DNA of 7,149 bases from Saccharicrinis sp. UBA6048 (lineage in GTDB: Bacteria; Bacteroidota; Bacteroidia; Bacteroidales; Marinilabiliaceae): assembly GCA_002429115.1 (NCBI GenBank), contig DIYS01000242.1:1-7149 (forward strand), written 5' to 3'. The position numbers and the translations under genes are program-made. The notes beneath the pieces are model-generated. The model had not been told where the DNA came from, did not search any database, and saw only the letters and a list, made by a program, of their open reading frames with translations. This document shows, one piece after another, positions 1-6,110 of this stretch. Every line of letters begins with the position of its first letter. The stretch's first letter is position 1.

Positions 1-37
1 CCGTCACCCGGAGACCCTTACCTATTTTAGAGAATAA
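1..37 (+). other. Possible 3' end of a plus-strand reading frame at the left edge
   Basis: Reading plus-strand frame 2 from the window edge gives the open tail RHPETLTYFRE followed by a TAA stop at 35-37. The first 20 bases are richer in G+C than the intergenic DNA that follows, which would fit coding sequence. Eleven codons are too few to identify a protein, and the other two plus frames are also open for several codons. This is a marker for whoever has the upstream sequence, not a gene call. The rest of 38-170 is AT-rich and shows no gene or convincing RNA. Confidence 0.15.
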
Positions 38-170
38 ATGGATCTGATATTTCGCTACGATGGCTTGTACGAATTACTTAACCATTATGTATTCTGCAAG
101 TGAATCCGCTATTTGTCTTTTAAGATCAAATACAATAGATAGATTGACGAATCTAAATAAGGTTGTAAAT

Positions 171-194
171 ATAAAAAGAGAGTAGTTACTTCTC
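171..194 (-). terminator. Weak candidate intrinsic terminator of the COG3014-type lipoprotein gene
   Basis: On the minus strand the last codons and the TAA stop overlap a short hairpin. GAGA, one bulged A and GT pair with AC and TCTC around a four-base loop (plus coordinates 178-194). A run of five T follows directly (complement of 173-177). The stem is only six pairs with a bulge, so it may not work alone. The position, just at the end of the last minus-strand gene, is what would be expected for a terminator. Confidence 0.3.
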
Positions 195-1568
195 GCTTTC
201 CAGATTATGAAAAGCGAAAAAGGTGGTTTTACCTTTCTTAATATTAAAAGTAAACGGTACCGAGTGATCCATTCGTCCGCCTGCTTCTAATTGTACATTA
301 TGCGTCCCTTCATCAAGTGGAACACGACAATAAGAAATACTATAAGGTAACGATTGCCAGTTACGCGTATCGGCCTTTTCGGTCATTGCATTAACGATAC
401 TAACAATGGTACCCAGATTTTCATTTTCATTCCGGGCAATGCTTTCCATAGCTTTTTTTGTCGCTAACCGGGCAATACCAGCCGCCATCTCTCGCATCAT
501 TCGATCGCTCAGGCATTGATACGCCACAGCATTGATATTTTGGCCAAGCTGTAGGGGATATGCTGTACCTTCAGCCACAATTTTAGCGTCTGAGAAAATA
601 GGCTTACGTTCCCTGTATTTGGGAAATGCAACACGCAAAAATGAGAGGTTTTGAAACGAAGCCTGTTGATCTCTGGATTTATTTCCTATATAAATAGGAA
701 AAGTCATGCCATGCTCTTCATTCACCAGTGTTATCCAGCCATCATTATAGCCAGTGTTGGTAAAGTTGATGCTCCATTCATCCTTAACGGGACCAAAACC
801 ATTCATCCAGAAAAACACCAAATGCCCTTTATCAGCTTCTTCTGCCTGATATTCAAGTTCAAATTTATTTTCATAAAACTTCAACTCAGTCCCAAAACCT
901 AACTGATGAGCAGTTCGCATTAAATCATGCTTAAGCTGATCAGGCACCTTAACACCAAATAATTCTTTATAATCCTCTTCGTAAATTTCCAGTGCATTTC
1001 GATAAGCAATAAATGCATCGTTAGTACTTCCGGCTGCTTCATAAATTAAGCCCATCAAGCAATGTGCAAAAGCATCGCGCGAATACTTGTTTTTATTCTT
1101 CTTATACTTATCGTTAAGGTTTTGAAGTACAATATTAACACGGCGACATTCAACAAGTGCACCTTCGTAGTCCTGAAGATAAATGTAGTTTAATGCTTTG
1201 TAGAAATGGATAATTACCGCCTCGAAATCCTCTGGTCGATAAGGTTTCACCATTGGATTTGTAATTAATGCTAGCGCATCATTCCCTAATGATTTGCTGT
1301 AATCTTCTACATAGTAATCGGCTTTATTGAAGTAATCATTACTTAACTCATACTGCCCATTCATAAAGGCAACAACACCTCTATTACAGAAATATAGAAA
1401 GCGATTTTTCCCTTCTTCTCCTTTTGTATCCTTCGACAATTCTTTGTCGGCAGCTTCAAAATTCCCTGAGGTTATCAGACTTTGCAGTTTTAGATTTTGC
1501 TCATAATAAGTAGCACATCCGGCCAGTAAAGTCGACAATAGAATGGTAGTGAGGATTTTAATCTTCAT
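186..1568 (-). CDS. COG3014-type outer-membrane lipoprotein with TPR-like repeats
   Basis: A 460-residue predicted lipoprotein of unknown molecular function. The N-terminus is a lipoprotein signal peptide: lysines at 2 and 4, a hydrophobic run, then the lipobox LAGC (15-18). Cleavage would leave Cys18 acylated. Ala at +2 and the lack of an acidic cluster after the cysteine suggest an outer-membrane lipoprotein facing the periplasm. Residues 57-92, 114-150 and 165-200 look like helical TPR-type repeats (for example NRGVVAFMNGQYELSNDYF and YEAAGSTNDAFIAYRNALEIY). The C-terminal half is beta-rich, with FFWMNGFGPVK (252-262) and a block of R402, W404, LP (407-408), R415 and G421. From memory these match the uncharacterised COG3014 family, and the length is about that of the family. 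ATG at 1568 is the only start that keeps the signal peptide. It lies downstream of the LpoB-like gene on the same strand, 187 bases away. COG3014 and LpoB-like lipoproteins are, from memory, often neighbours, so a joint envelope role is inferred. No clear TAnnTTTG promoter was found in the gap. Confidence 0.8.
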   Translation of the reverse strand: MKIKILTTILLSTLLAGCATYYEQNLKLQSLITSGNFEAADKELSKDTKGEEGKNRFLYFCNRGVVAFMNGQYELSNDYFNKADYYVEDYSKSLGNDALALITNPMVKPYRPEDFEAVIIHFYKALNYIYLQDYEGALVECRRVNIVLQNLNDKYKKNKNKYSRDAFAHCLMGLIYEAAGSTNDAFIAYRNALEIYEEDYKELFGVKVPDQLKHDLMRTAHQLGFGTELKFYENKFELEYQAEEADKGHLVFFWMNGFGPVKDEWSINFTNTGYNDGWITLVNEEHGMTFPIYIGNKSRDQQASFQNLSFLRVAFPKYRERKPIFSDAKIVAEGTAYPLQLGQNINAVAYQCLSDRMMREMAAGIARLATKKAMESIARNENENLGTIVSIVNAMTEKADTRNWQSLPYSISYCRVPLDEGTHNVQLEAGGRMDHSVPFTFNIKKGKTTFFAFHNLESEK

Positions 1569-1616
1569 AAAAGCAAGTCAAGAAGGGTTGTAAAGTTTAG
1601 TAACGAAATAAAATAA

Positions 1617-1744
1617 CGGTGTCCAAGAAGTAAATCCGCTCATCGAGCGAAGTCGAGATGAAGTTTGACCAATATTGATTGTCAGAAAATAATCATTTCG
1701 ACTCCGCTCAGTGAACTAAAATACATAGTGTTTTTGGACTTCCG
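1617..1744. repeat. Nested inverted-repeat element, MITE/REP-like or long hairpin, between the two lipoprotein genes
   Basis: Two 22-base arms at 1640-1661 and 1693-1714 are inverted copies of each other with 18 of 22 positions matching. The arm cores are GAGCGAAGTCGA in one and GAGCGGAGTCGA when the other is read on the minus strand. Outside them, GTCCAA (1621-1626) pairs with TTGGAC (1734-1739), and CGG (1617-1619) pairs with CCG (1742-1744). Inside, TGAC (1666-1669) and GTCA (1681-1684) flank the palindrome CAATATTG (1670-1677). The whole block could fold into one long interrupted hairpin or cruciform. It could act as a bidirectional terminator or mRNA-stability element, or be a dispersed non-autonomous repeat. 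Arms with a GAGCG-AGTCGA core resemble intergenic repeats I recall from other Bacteroidota genomes; this has not been checked. No terminal target duplication is evident. Confidence 0.65.
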
Positions 1745-1755
1745 TTTCTTTACGT

Positions 1756-2346
1756 TTATTTATTAATGTACTTTTTAATCTCCTTATCACCAATCCAAAC
1801 TATTTCATTGGTTTCAAGGTTAGAAAGCTCCATGTTCACTTTGTAAAAGTTAACCCGCTCTTTCTTATAGGTGTCAACAATTGAGTTGATATAGCCATTA
1901 AGCATAAAATCGGCACCCAACTCTTTACCCCATGCTTTAGCAGTTTCCATACTTGAGAATTCCTGTTGAGCAGCTCGTTCGCGTCTAAGTTCTTCGCGTT
2001 TATCACCAGCTTGCACCAAACGTACACGACCACTATTAATAAAAGCGCGCTCCACATCTTTAACAAATGTTTCGGCACTAATATGCTCATGTGATTTATT
2101 GTAAATTAAACCTACCACAACTACAGGCTTTTTACCACTTTCCTGCTGGTGGCTATCAATCCATCCTCCTCCAAGAACTTGATTCACCATCTCTTCAGCA
2201 ACTAATCTTGAATCCGTATCATTCCATCGGCCACTCAAATCAATGGCTTCTTTGGTGTCTACGCGTTCAACTTTGCGAGTAGAACATCCTGATAATACAC
2301 CCAATGTTAATCCAAGGGTCAGTGTCAACATTAAAAATTGTCTCAT
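1756..2346 (-). CDS. LpoB-like lipoprotein (penicillin-binding protein activator family)
   Basis: A 196-residue predicted lipoprotein of the LpoB/COG3417 family. In E. coli, LpoB sits in the outer membrane and activates the peptidoglycan synthase PBP1B through the wall. Here the signal peptide ends in the lipobox LSGC (18-21), so Cys21 would be lipidated; Ser at +2 is compatible with the outer membrane. The folded domain opens with the family motif SGRWNDTDSRLVAEEM (38-53). It continues with a hydrophobic strand KPVVVVGLIYN near 73, then LGADFMLNG (about 143-151), and a closing strand region with the family's N-x-E-x-V-W pattern (about 180-184). Only about 15 residues link the lipid anchor to the domain, much less than the roughly 50-residue disordered tether of E. 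coli LpoB as I recall it, so direct PBP activation is uncertain. ATG 2346 is the natural start because it gives the complete signal peptide. The gene lies 80 bases after dapA with no obvious terminator between, so it may be co-transcribed. A gene symbol is withheld because the partner is unknown. Confidence 0.82.
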   Translation of the reverse strand: MRQFLMLTLTLGLTLGVLSGCSTRKVERVDTKEAIDLSGRWNDTDSRLVAEEMVNQVLGGGWIDSHQQESGKKPVVVVGLIYNKSHEHISAETFVKDVERAFINSGRVRLVQAGDKREELRRERAAQQEFSSMETAKAWGKELGADFMLNGYINSIVDTYKKERVNFYKVNMELSNLETNEIVWIGDKEIKKYINK

Positions 2347-2426
2347 AAGATATAAGTTTAGATTATATTTAATTTATACTTCTTAATCCGGTGTTGCTCC
2401 AATCAAAAAACATTCCAAACCTTCAT

Positions 2427-3311
2427 TTAAAATGTACCTGATTGCACTTTTAATTCTTCAAAAGTTTCATCAGATAATGGAACTAATGGCAAACGTAATT
2501 GATTTTCAATTATTTCATGTAACTGAAGCAAAGCCTTAATTCCTGTAGGATTTCCTTCTTTAAAAACGGTTTTTAAGATATCATTTAACTTATAATGCAA
2601 ATGCCTGGCTTCCTCAAAGCGATTGTCATTACATAAATTGACCATTTCACTGAATTCGGCCGGATATGCATTCGCAATTACCGAAATTACACCATGACCA
2701 CCAAGCGAAACTAATGGAAGTGTCAAGGCATCATCTCCTGAAAGCACTATGAATTCCTCAGGCTTTTTTGAGATAATATCCATGATCTGCGCCAAATCAC
2801 CTGATGCTTCTTTAACAGCAATGATATTACTAAATGAATTCGCAAGCTTTAAGCATGTTTCTGCCTCAAGATTTACACCAGTTCGTACAGGAACATTGTA
2901 TAAGATAATCGGTAGAGGAGAGGCTTCTGCAACAGCTTTATAATGCTGGTATAAGCCTTCCTGATTGGGTTTATTATAATATGGCGTAACAGATAAAATG
3001 GCACTTATCCCTTCTAAATTAGAATGTCTGATCGTCTCAATGATACTCTGTGTATTATTGCCGCCAATACCAAGCACAATAGGCACACGATCATTAGTAA
3101 CCTTTATAATTGTTTTTACAACAACTTCCTTTTCTTCTTCATTAAGTGTAGCTGTTTCTGCTGTTGTACCCAGTGCCACCAAAAAATCCACACCGCCTTC
3201 AATCACATGATTAACCAATCGTTCCAATGCGGGATAATCAACTTTCTTGTTTGCTGTAAACGGGGTAACCAGTGCGACTCCTGTTCCTTTTAATTGATTG
3301 GGAGATATCAT
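2427..3311 (-). CDS. dapA: 4-hydroxy-tetrahydrodipicolinate synthase
   Basis: Condenses pyruvate with L-aspartate-4-semialdehyde to 4-hydroxy-tetrahydrodipicolinate, the first committed step of the lysine/diaminopimelate pathway, in the cytoplasm. At 294 residues it has the usual length of this (beta/alpha)8-barrel family. Visible active-site features are GTTAET (48-53, with the threonine pair at 49-50), TPYYN (109-113), Tyr138 in ILYNVPVRTG (136-145), Arg143 for binding the semialdehyde carboxylate, and the Schiff-base lysine Lys167 in AVKEASGD. All catalytic residues are present. At the lysine allosteric site, the positions of E. coli His53, His56 and Glu84 appear to hold Glu58, Lys61 and Ser89, while Asn80 is kept as Asn85. 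Weak lysine feedback is therefore inferred. ATG 3311 lies 8 bases after the stop of the upstream DUF6913-type gene, with no Shine-Dalgarno sequence, so it is probably translated from the ligA operon message. Other members of the family (N-acetylneuraminate lyase, KDG aldolase types) are less likely given the Y-V-P-V-R-T-G motif. Confidence 0.95.
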   Translation of the reverse strand: MISPNQLKGTGVALVTPFTANKKVDYPALERLVNHVIEGGVDFLVALGTTAETATLNEEEKEVVVKTIIKVTNDRVPIVLGIGGNNTQSIIETIRHSNLEGISAILSVTPYYNKPNQEGLYQHYKAVAEASPLPIILYNVPVRTGVNLEAETCLKLANSFSNIIAVKEASGDLAQIMDIISKKPEEFIVLSGDDALTLPLVSLGGHGVISVIANAYPAEFSEMVNLCNDNRFEEARHLHYKLNDILKTVFKEGNPTGIKALLQLHEIIENQLRLPLVPLSDETFEELKVQSGTF

Positions 3312-3319
3312 ATTAGGTG

Positions 3320-3868
3320 CTAATTGTTATTAAGTATGCTTAAGTAATGGATAATTTGCTTTTTAAGTTCCGGCAGGCCTTGATCTTCTTTTAATTCAAT
3401 CATTAAATCGTATAATTCATTATCCAGTCCTGCTTTGCCAACTTTAAATTTGGCCTTTGATAACCGTCCGAGGTAGTCAATAGCAAAAGGTTGCTCTTTA
3501 ACTAAGACGATTAACAGGTTGAAATTTTGATTTACAAACTCTGATACCGAATCTTTTTTTATTGAGTAGAAAAAGCTGAAATCAGACTTACAGGCAAAGG
3601 TGTAGGTTTGGTCGCCAATATAGTTGTCATCTCTCTTGCTTTTGTCAATATAGCCAAGAACCTGAGAAGTGATATTGTCATTCTTAAGCTCTTTTACCAG
3701 CTCTTTTACAACTTTATAGTTAGCTTCGTCACCTGCGTTGAACAGAATACCAGCGCTTGAAGCTGTTTTTAAGTTATACAATCCTCTTTGGCGCTTTGAC
3801 TTGCTTAATTGCTTCTTAAGCTTGTAATTGGCTACGTTTTCTCTAAACTGTGTTATAATATTACTCAT
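3320..3868 (-). CDS. DUF6913-type protein of unknown function, between ligA and dapA
   Basis: A 182-residue cytoplasmic protein with no signal peptide or membrane segment. Its function is unknown. The N-terminal 26 residues are rich in Lys/Arg and helical in character. A strand-like segment SAGILFNA and a helix ANYKVVKELVKEL follow. In the C-terminal half are FNLLIVLVKEQPFAIDYLGR and LSKAKFKVGK, then YDLMIEL and an amphipathic tail ending LNNN. From memory the LSKAKFKVG block and the YDLMI block are hallmarks of DUF6913, a Bacteroidota-specific family usually located beside dapA and ligA. I chose ATG 3868, which leaves 40 bases after the ligA stop, has a distant AGGTG in the leader and gives the family-like start MSNIITQFRE. 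An upstream in-frame TTG at 3916 would add 16 residues and overlap the end of ligA by 8 bases. Its extra residues look unstructured and unlike a family N-terminus. It is probably transcribed with ligA and dapA. Confidence 0.75.
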   Translation of the reverse strand: MSNIITQFRENVANYKLKKQLSKSKRQRGLYNLKTASSAGILFNAGDEANYKVVKELVKELKNDNITSQVLGYIDKSKRDDNYIGDQTYTFACKSDFSFFYSIKKDSVSEFVNQNFNLLIVLVKEQPFAIDYLGRLSKAKFKVGKAGLDNELYDLMIELKEDQGLPELKKQIIHYLSILNNN

Positions 3869-3908
3869 ATATAAATAATCACCTGTTATTGAGTAGGTTG
3901 TTTGTTTA

Positions 3909-5909
3909 TTATTCAATCATTTTTTTGAAATCATCTTCCGATATGATGGAAACGTTTAATTTTTCAGCCTTGGCTAGCTTACTCGGTCCAATCTTATCAC
4001 CGGCAACCAGGTAGTTGGTTTTCGATGAAACGCCGCTCACATTTTTACCACCATTTTTCTCTATCAGGCCTTTGAGTTCATCACGCGAGAAACTGGTAAA
4101 ACTGCCACTTACTACAAATGATAAACCATCCAATTTGGTGGAGTGACTTGCTTGTTCTTCGTCTGAAAGTTTAAACTGAAGTCCTGCTAGTTTAAGCTTT
4201 TCAATCAAACCAATATTTTTCTCCTGGCTAAAGAAGTCTGTAACACTCAAAGCAATCCTTTCACCAATCTCATCAACATTCACCAGCTCCTCCAAAGAGG
4301 CTTGCATTAGATCATCGATATTTTTGAAAGCAGATGCCAGTTTTTTTGCAACTGTTTCACCCACATACCTGATTCCCAAAGCAAATAATACACGTGCAAA
4401 ATTCACTTCTTTAGATGCTTCGAGCCCTTTTAAAATGTTATCCGCAGATTTATCACCCATACGATCTAATCCTGACAATTGCATAGGATGTAACTGATAT
4501 AAATCTGCTACATCTTTTATAAAGCCATTTTTATATAATAGATCAATGGTTTCACTGCCAAGGCCGTCAATATTCATAGCCTTACGCGCAATAAAATGCT
4601 CAATGCGACCTTTTACCTGTGGAGCACATGTATCTGTATTTGGGCAATAATGTGCCGCTTCACCTTCAATACGAATTAGCTTTGTATTACATTCGGGACA
4701 AAACTCAATAAACTCAATTTTAACGGAAGCAGGTTGTCGAACACTTTCATCAACACCAACAATTTTTGGAATAATTTCACCGCCTTTCTCAACATACACC
4801 ATATCACCCTCATGCAGATCGAGCGAATTGATTATATCTGCATTGTGCAAGGAAGCCCGTTGAACTGTTGTCCCTGCTAAAAATACCGGATCAAGATTAG
4901 CAACAGGCGTCACAGCACCTGTGCGGCCAACCTGATATGTAACAGATTTTAGCTTTGTATAACCTTGTTCTGCTTTAAACTTGTATGAAATAGCCCATCG
5001 TGGTGATTTCGCCGTAAAGCCAAGGCTACGCTGCTGGTCAATATTGTTTACCTTAAGTACAATTCCATCAATATCGTAAGGTAAGTTGTGTCGTTCATTA
5101 TCCCAATAGCTGATAAAATCCAACACTTCACTAATGTTCTTACAAACCTTTATATGTTCAGGTATTTTAAACCCCCAGGTTCTGGCTTTGTCAAGGTTAG
5201 CAGAATGCATATTGTCTGGCAAGTTTTCTCCCAACATATAATATAGAAAACAATCTAAAGGACGCTTGGCTACCTGGGCGCTATTCTGCATTTTTAATGA
5301 GCCTGCAGCTGCATTACGTGGATTAGCGAAAGGACTGTCACCATCCTGTATACGCATTTCATTTAATCGTTTGAAACCTTCATGGGGTAGGAATATCTCA
5401 CCTCTGATTTCAAAACTATCCGGATAATCGCCTTTAAGAGCTAAAGGAATACTTTTAATCGTTTTCACATTCGCTGTCACATCATCTCCCTGAACACCAT
5501 CGCCTCGTGTTACCGCTCTTACTAATTGTCCTTTTTTATAGGTGAGACCAATCGCCGTTCCATCGTATTTAAGTTCACAAACAATTTCAAAGGACTCATC
5601 CATCAGCTGTTTGCTTACTCTGCCATAGAAATCAGCAATTTCATCTTCGTTGTAGGTATTTCCCAAGGACAACATTGGGTATACGTGCTTTACCTGCTCA
5701 AACTCTTTATTTATATCGCTTCCAACGCGCTGTGAAGGGCTATTGGCATCGTAGAACTCAGGATGTTGTTGTTCAAGCTTAATTAACTCCTGTAATAACT
5801 GATCGAATTCATAATCAGAAATTTCCGGATCATTTAAAACGTAATATTGGTGATTATGGTGGTTTAATTGTTCTCTTAGTTGTAATATCTTATTCCCGAT
5901 ATCAGGCAT
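3909..5909 (-). CDS. ligA: NAD+-dependent DNA ligase
   Basis: Seals nicks in duplex DNA with NAD+ as adenylyl donor; essential for joining Okazaki fragments and in repair. At 666 residues it is full length (E. coli 671). Domains in order: Ia, NMN-binding, with Tyr22, Tyr23, Asp32 and Asp36 (E. coli has His at 23); adenylation domain with the nucleophile Lys114 in ELKYDG, EIRGEIFLP and WAISYKFKAE; OB fold around HNADIINSLDLHEGD; a four-cysteine zinc finger at Cys404, Cys407, Cys422 and Cys428 with E. coli-like spacing; helix-hairpin-helix region about 430-585; and a C-terminal BRCT domain from about 594 (GLSFVVSGSFTSFSRDEL, then SSKTNYLVAG). No key residue is missing. ATG 5909 gives the expected N-terminus, with the Lys nucleophile one residue from the E. 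coli position. It is the first gene of the leftward cluster, with a TAnnTTTG match 30 bases upstream, and is divergent from the ABC-F gene. Confidence 0.98.
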   Translation of the reverse strand: MPDIGNKILQLREQLNHHNHQYYVLNDPEISDYEFDQLLQELIKLEQQHPEFYDANSPSQRVGSDINKEFEQVKHVYPMLSLGNTYNEDEIADFYGRVSKQLMDESFEIVCELKYDGTAIGLTYKKGQLVRAVTRGDGVQGDDVTANVKTIKSIPLALKGDYPDSFEIRGEIFLPHEGFKRLNEMRIQDGDSPFANPRNAAAGSLKMQNSAQVAKRPLDCFLYYMLGENLPDNMHSANLDKARTWGFKIPEHIKVCKNISEVLDFISYWDNERHNLPYDIDGIVLKVNNIDQQRSLGFTAKSPRWAISYKFKAEQGYTKLKSVTYQVGRTGAVTPVANLDPVFLAGTTVQRASLHNADIINSLDLHEGDMVYVEKGGEIIPKIVGVDESVRQPASVKIEFIEFCPECNTKLIRIEGEAAHYCPNTDTCAPQVKGRIEHFIARKAMNIDGLGSETIDLLYKNGFIKDVADLYQLHPMQLSGLDRMGDKSADNILKGLEASKEVNFARVLFALGIRYVGETVAKKLASAFKNIDDLMQASLEELVNVDEIGERIALSVTDFFSQEKNIGLIEKLKLAGLQFKLSDEEQASHSTKLDGLSFVVSGSFTSFSRDELKGLIEKNGGKNVSGVSSKTNYLVAGDKIGPSKLAKAEKLNVSIISEDDFKKMIE

Positions 5910-5938
5910 ATTGATTGCATTTATGTAAGGTTAACAAA

Positions 5939-5946
5939 CAAAAATA
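5939..5946 (-). promoter_or_regulatory. ligA: Candidate Bacteroidota -7 promoter element for the ligA operon
   Basis: The minus strand reads TATTTTTG here, a full match to the Bacteroidota -7 consensus TAnnTTTG. Transcription would start near 5930, giving a leader of about 20 bases before ATG 5909. Further upstream on the same strand TTTG occurs at 5962-5965 (15-base spacer) and at 5972-5975 (25-base spacer); neither has the usual spacing of about 19-21 for the -33 element. The element is supported by its position and -7 match only. Confidence 0.5.
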
Positions 5947-6029
5947 CAATAATATTTCATTCAAAAACGCCCAAAATAGCTAAACTTCCACCATTTCTCC
6001 ATCTGAAGACTCACTACTAAAATTACGGT

Positions 6030-6060
6030 GTTAATTAACTTTAATGTTCATCGTTAATTA
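6030..6060. repeat. Direct repeat GTTAATTA upstream of the ABC-F promoter; possible operator
   Basis: GTTAATTA occurs at 6030-6037 and again at 6053-6060, 23 bases apart start to start, about two helical turns. The first copy is part of the perfect 10-base palindrome GTTAATTAAC (6030-6039). Both lie just upstream of the candidate -7 element at 6083, around -40 and -63 from the expected start. This spacing would suit a dimeric regulator, but the DNA is AT-rich and chance is possible. Confidence 0.25.
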
Positions 6061-6082
6061 TCTACACTTTATCTGATAATTC

Positions 6083-6090
6083 TATCTTTG
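6083..6090 (+). promoter_or_regulatory. Candidate Bacteroidota -7 promoter element for the ABC-F gene
   Basis: TATCTTTG matches the Bacteroidota -7 consensus TAnnTTTG at all fixed positions. It lies 20 bases before ATG 6111, which would leave a leader of only about 13-15 bases. No TTG or TTTG -33 element is visible at the usual distance; the matching stretch is the AT-rich GTTAATTA repeat. The A-rich leader with no Shine-Dalgarno sequence is normal for the phylum. Confidence 0.55.
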
Positions 6091-6110
6091 CAGCGCTAAA
6101 AAATGACTTT

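Noticed and set aside
140..155. Small hairpin TAGATT/AATCTA with a four-base loop
   Set aside because: Six A/T-rich pairs with no following T-run on either strand; expected by chance in such DNA.
1836..2090. 84-residue minus-strand reading frame inside the LpoB-like gene
   Set aside because: It lies fully in another frame of a gene with a clear signal peptide and family motifs, and its own sequence shows no recognisable family.
2347..2426. Terminator or separate promoter between dapA and the LpoB-like gene
   Set aside because: No stable hairpin with a T-run and no TAnnTTTG match could be found on the minus strand; only loose AT-rich stretches.
2749..3293. Three plus-strand reading frames (64-89 residues) opposite dapA
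   Set aside because: They are antisense to a well-conserved enzyme and have cysteine- or serine-rich composition typical of shadow frames.
5526..5735. 69-residue plus-strand frame opposite ligA
   Set aside because: Antisense to the adenylation and Ia domains of an intact ligase; no start signal or recognisable motif.
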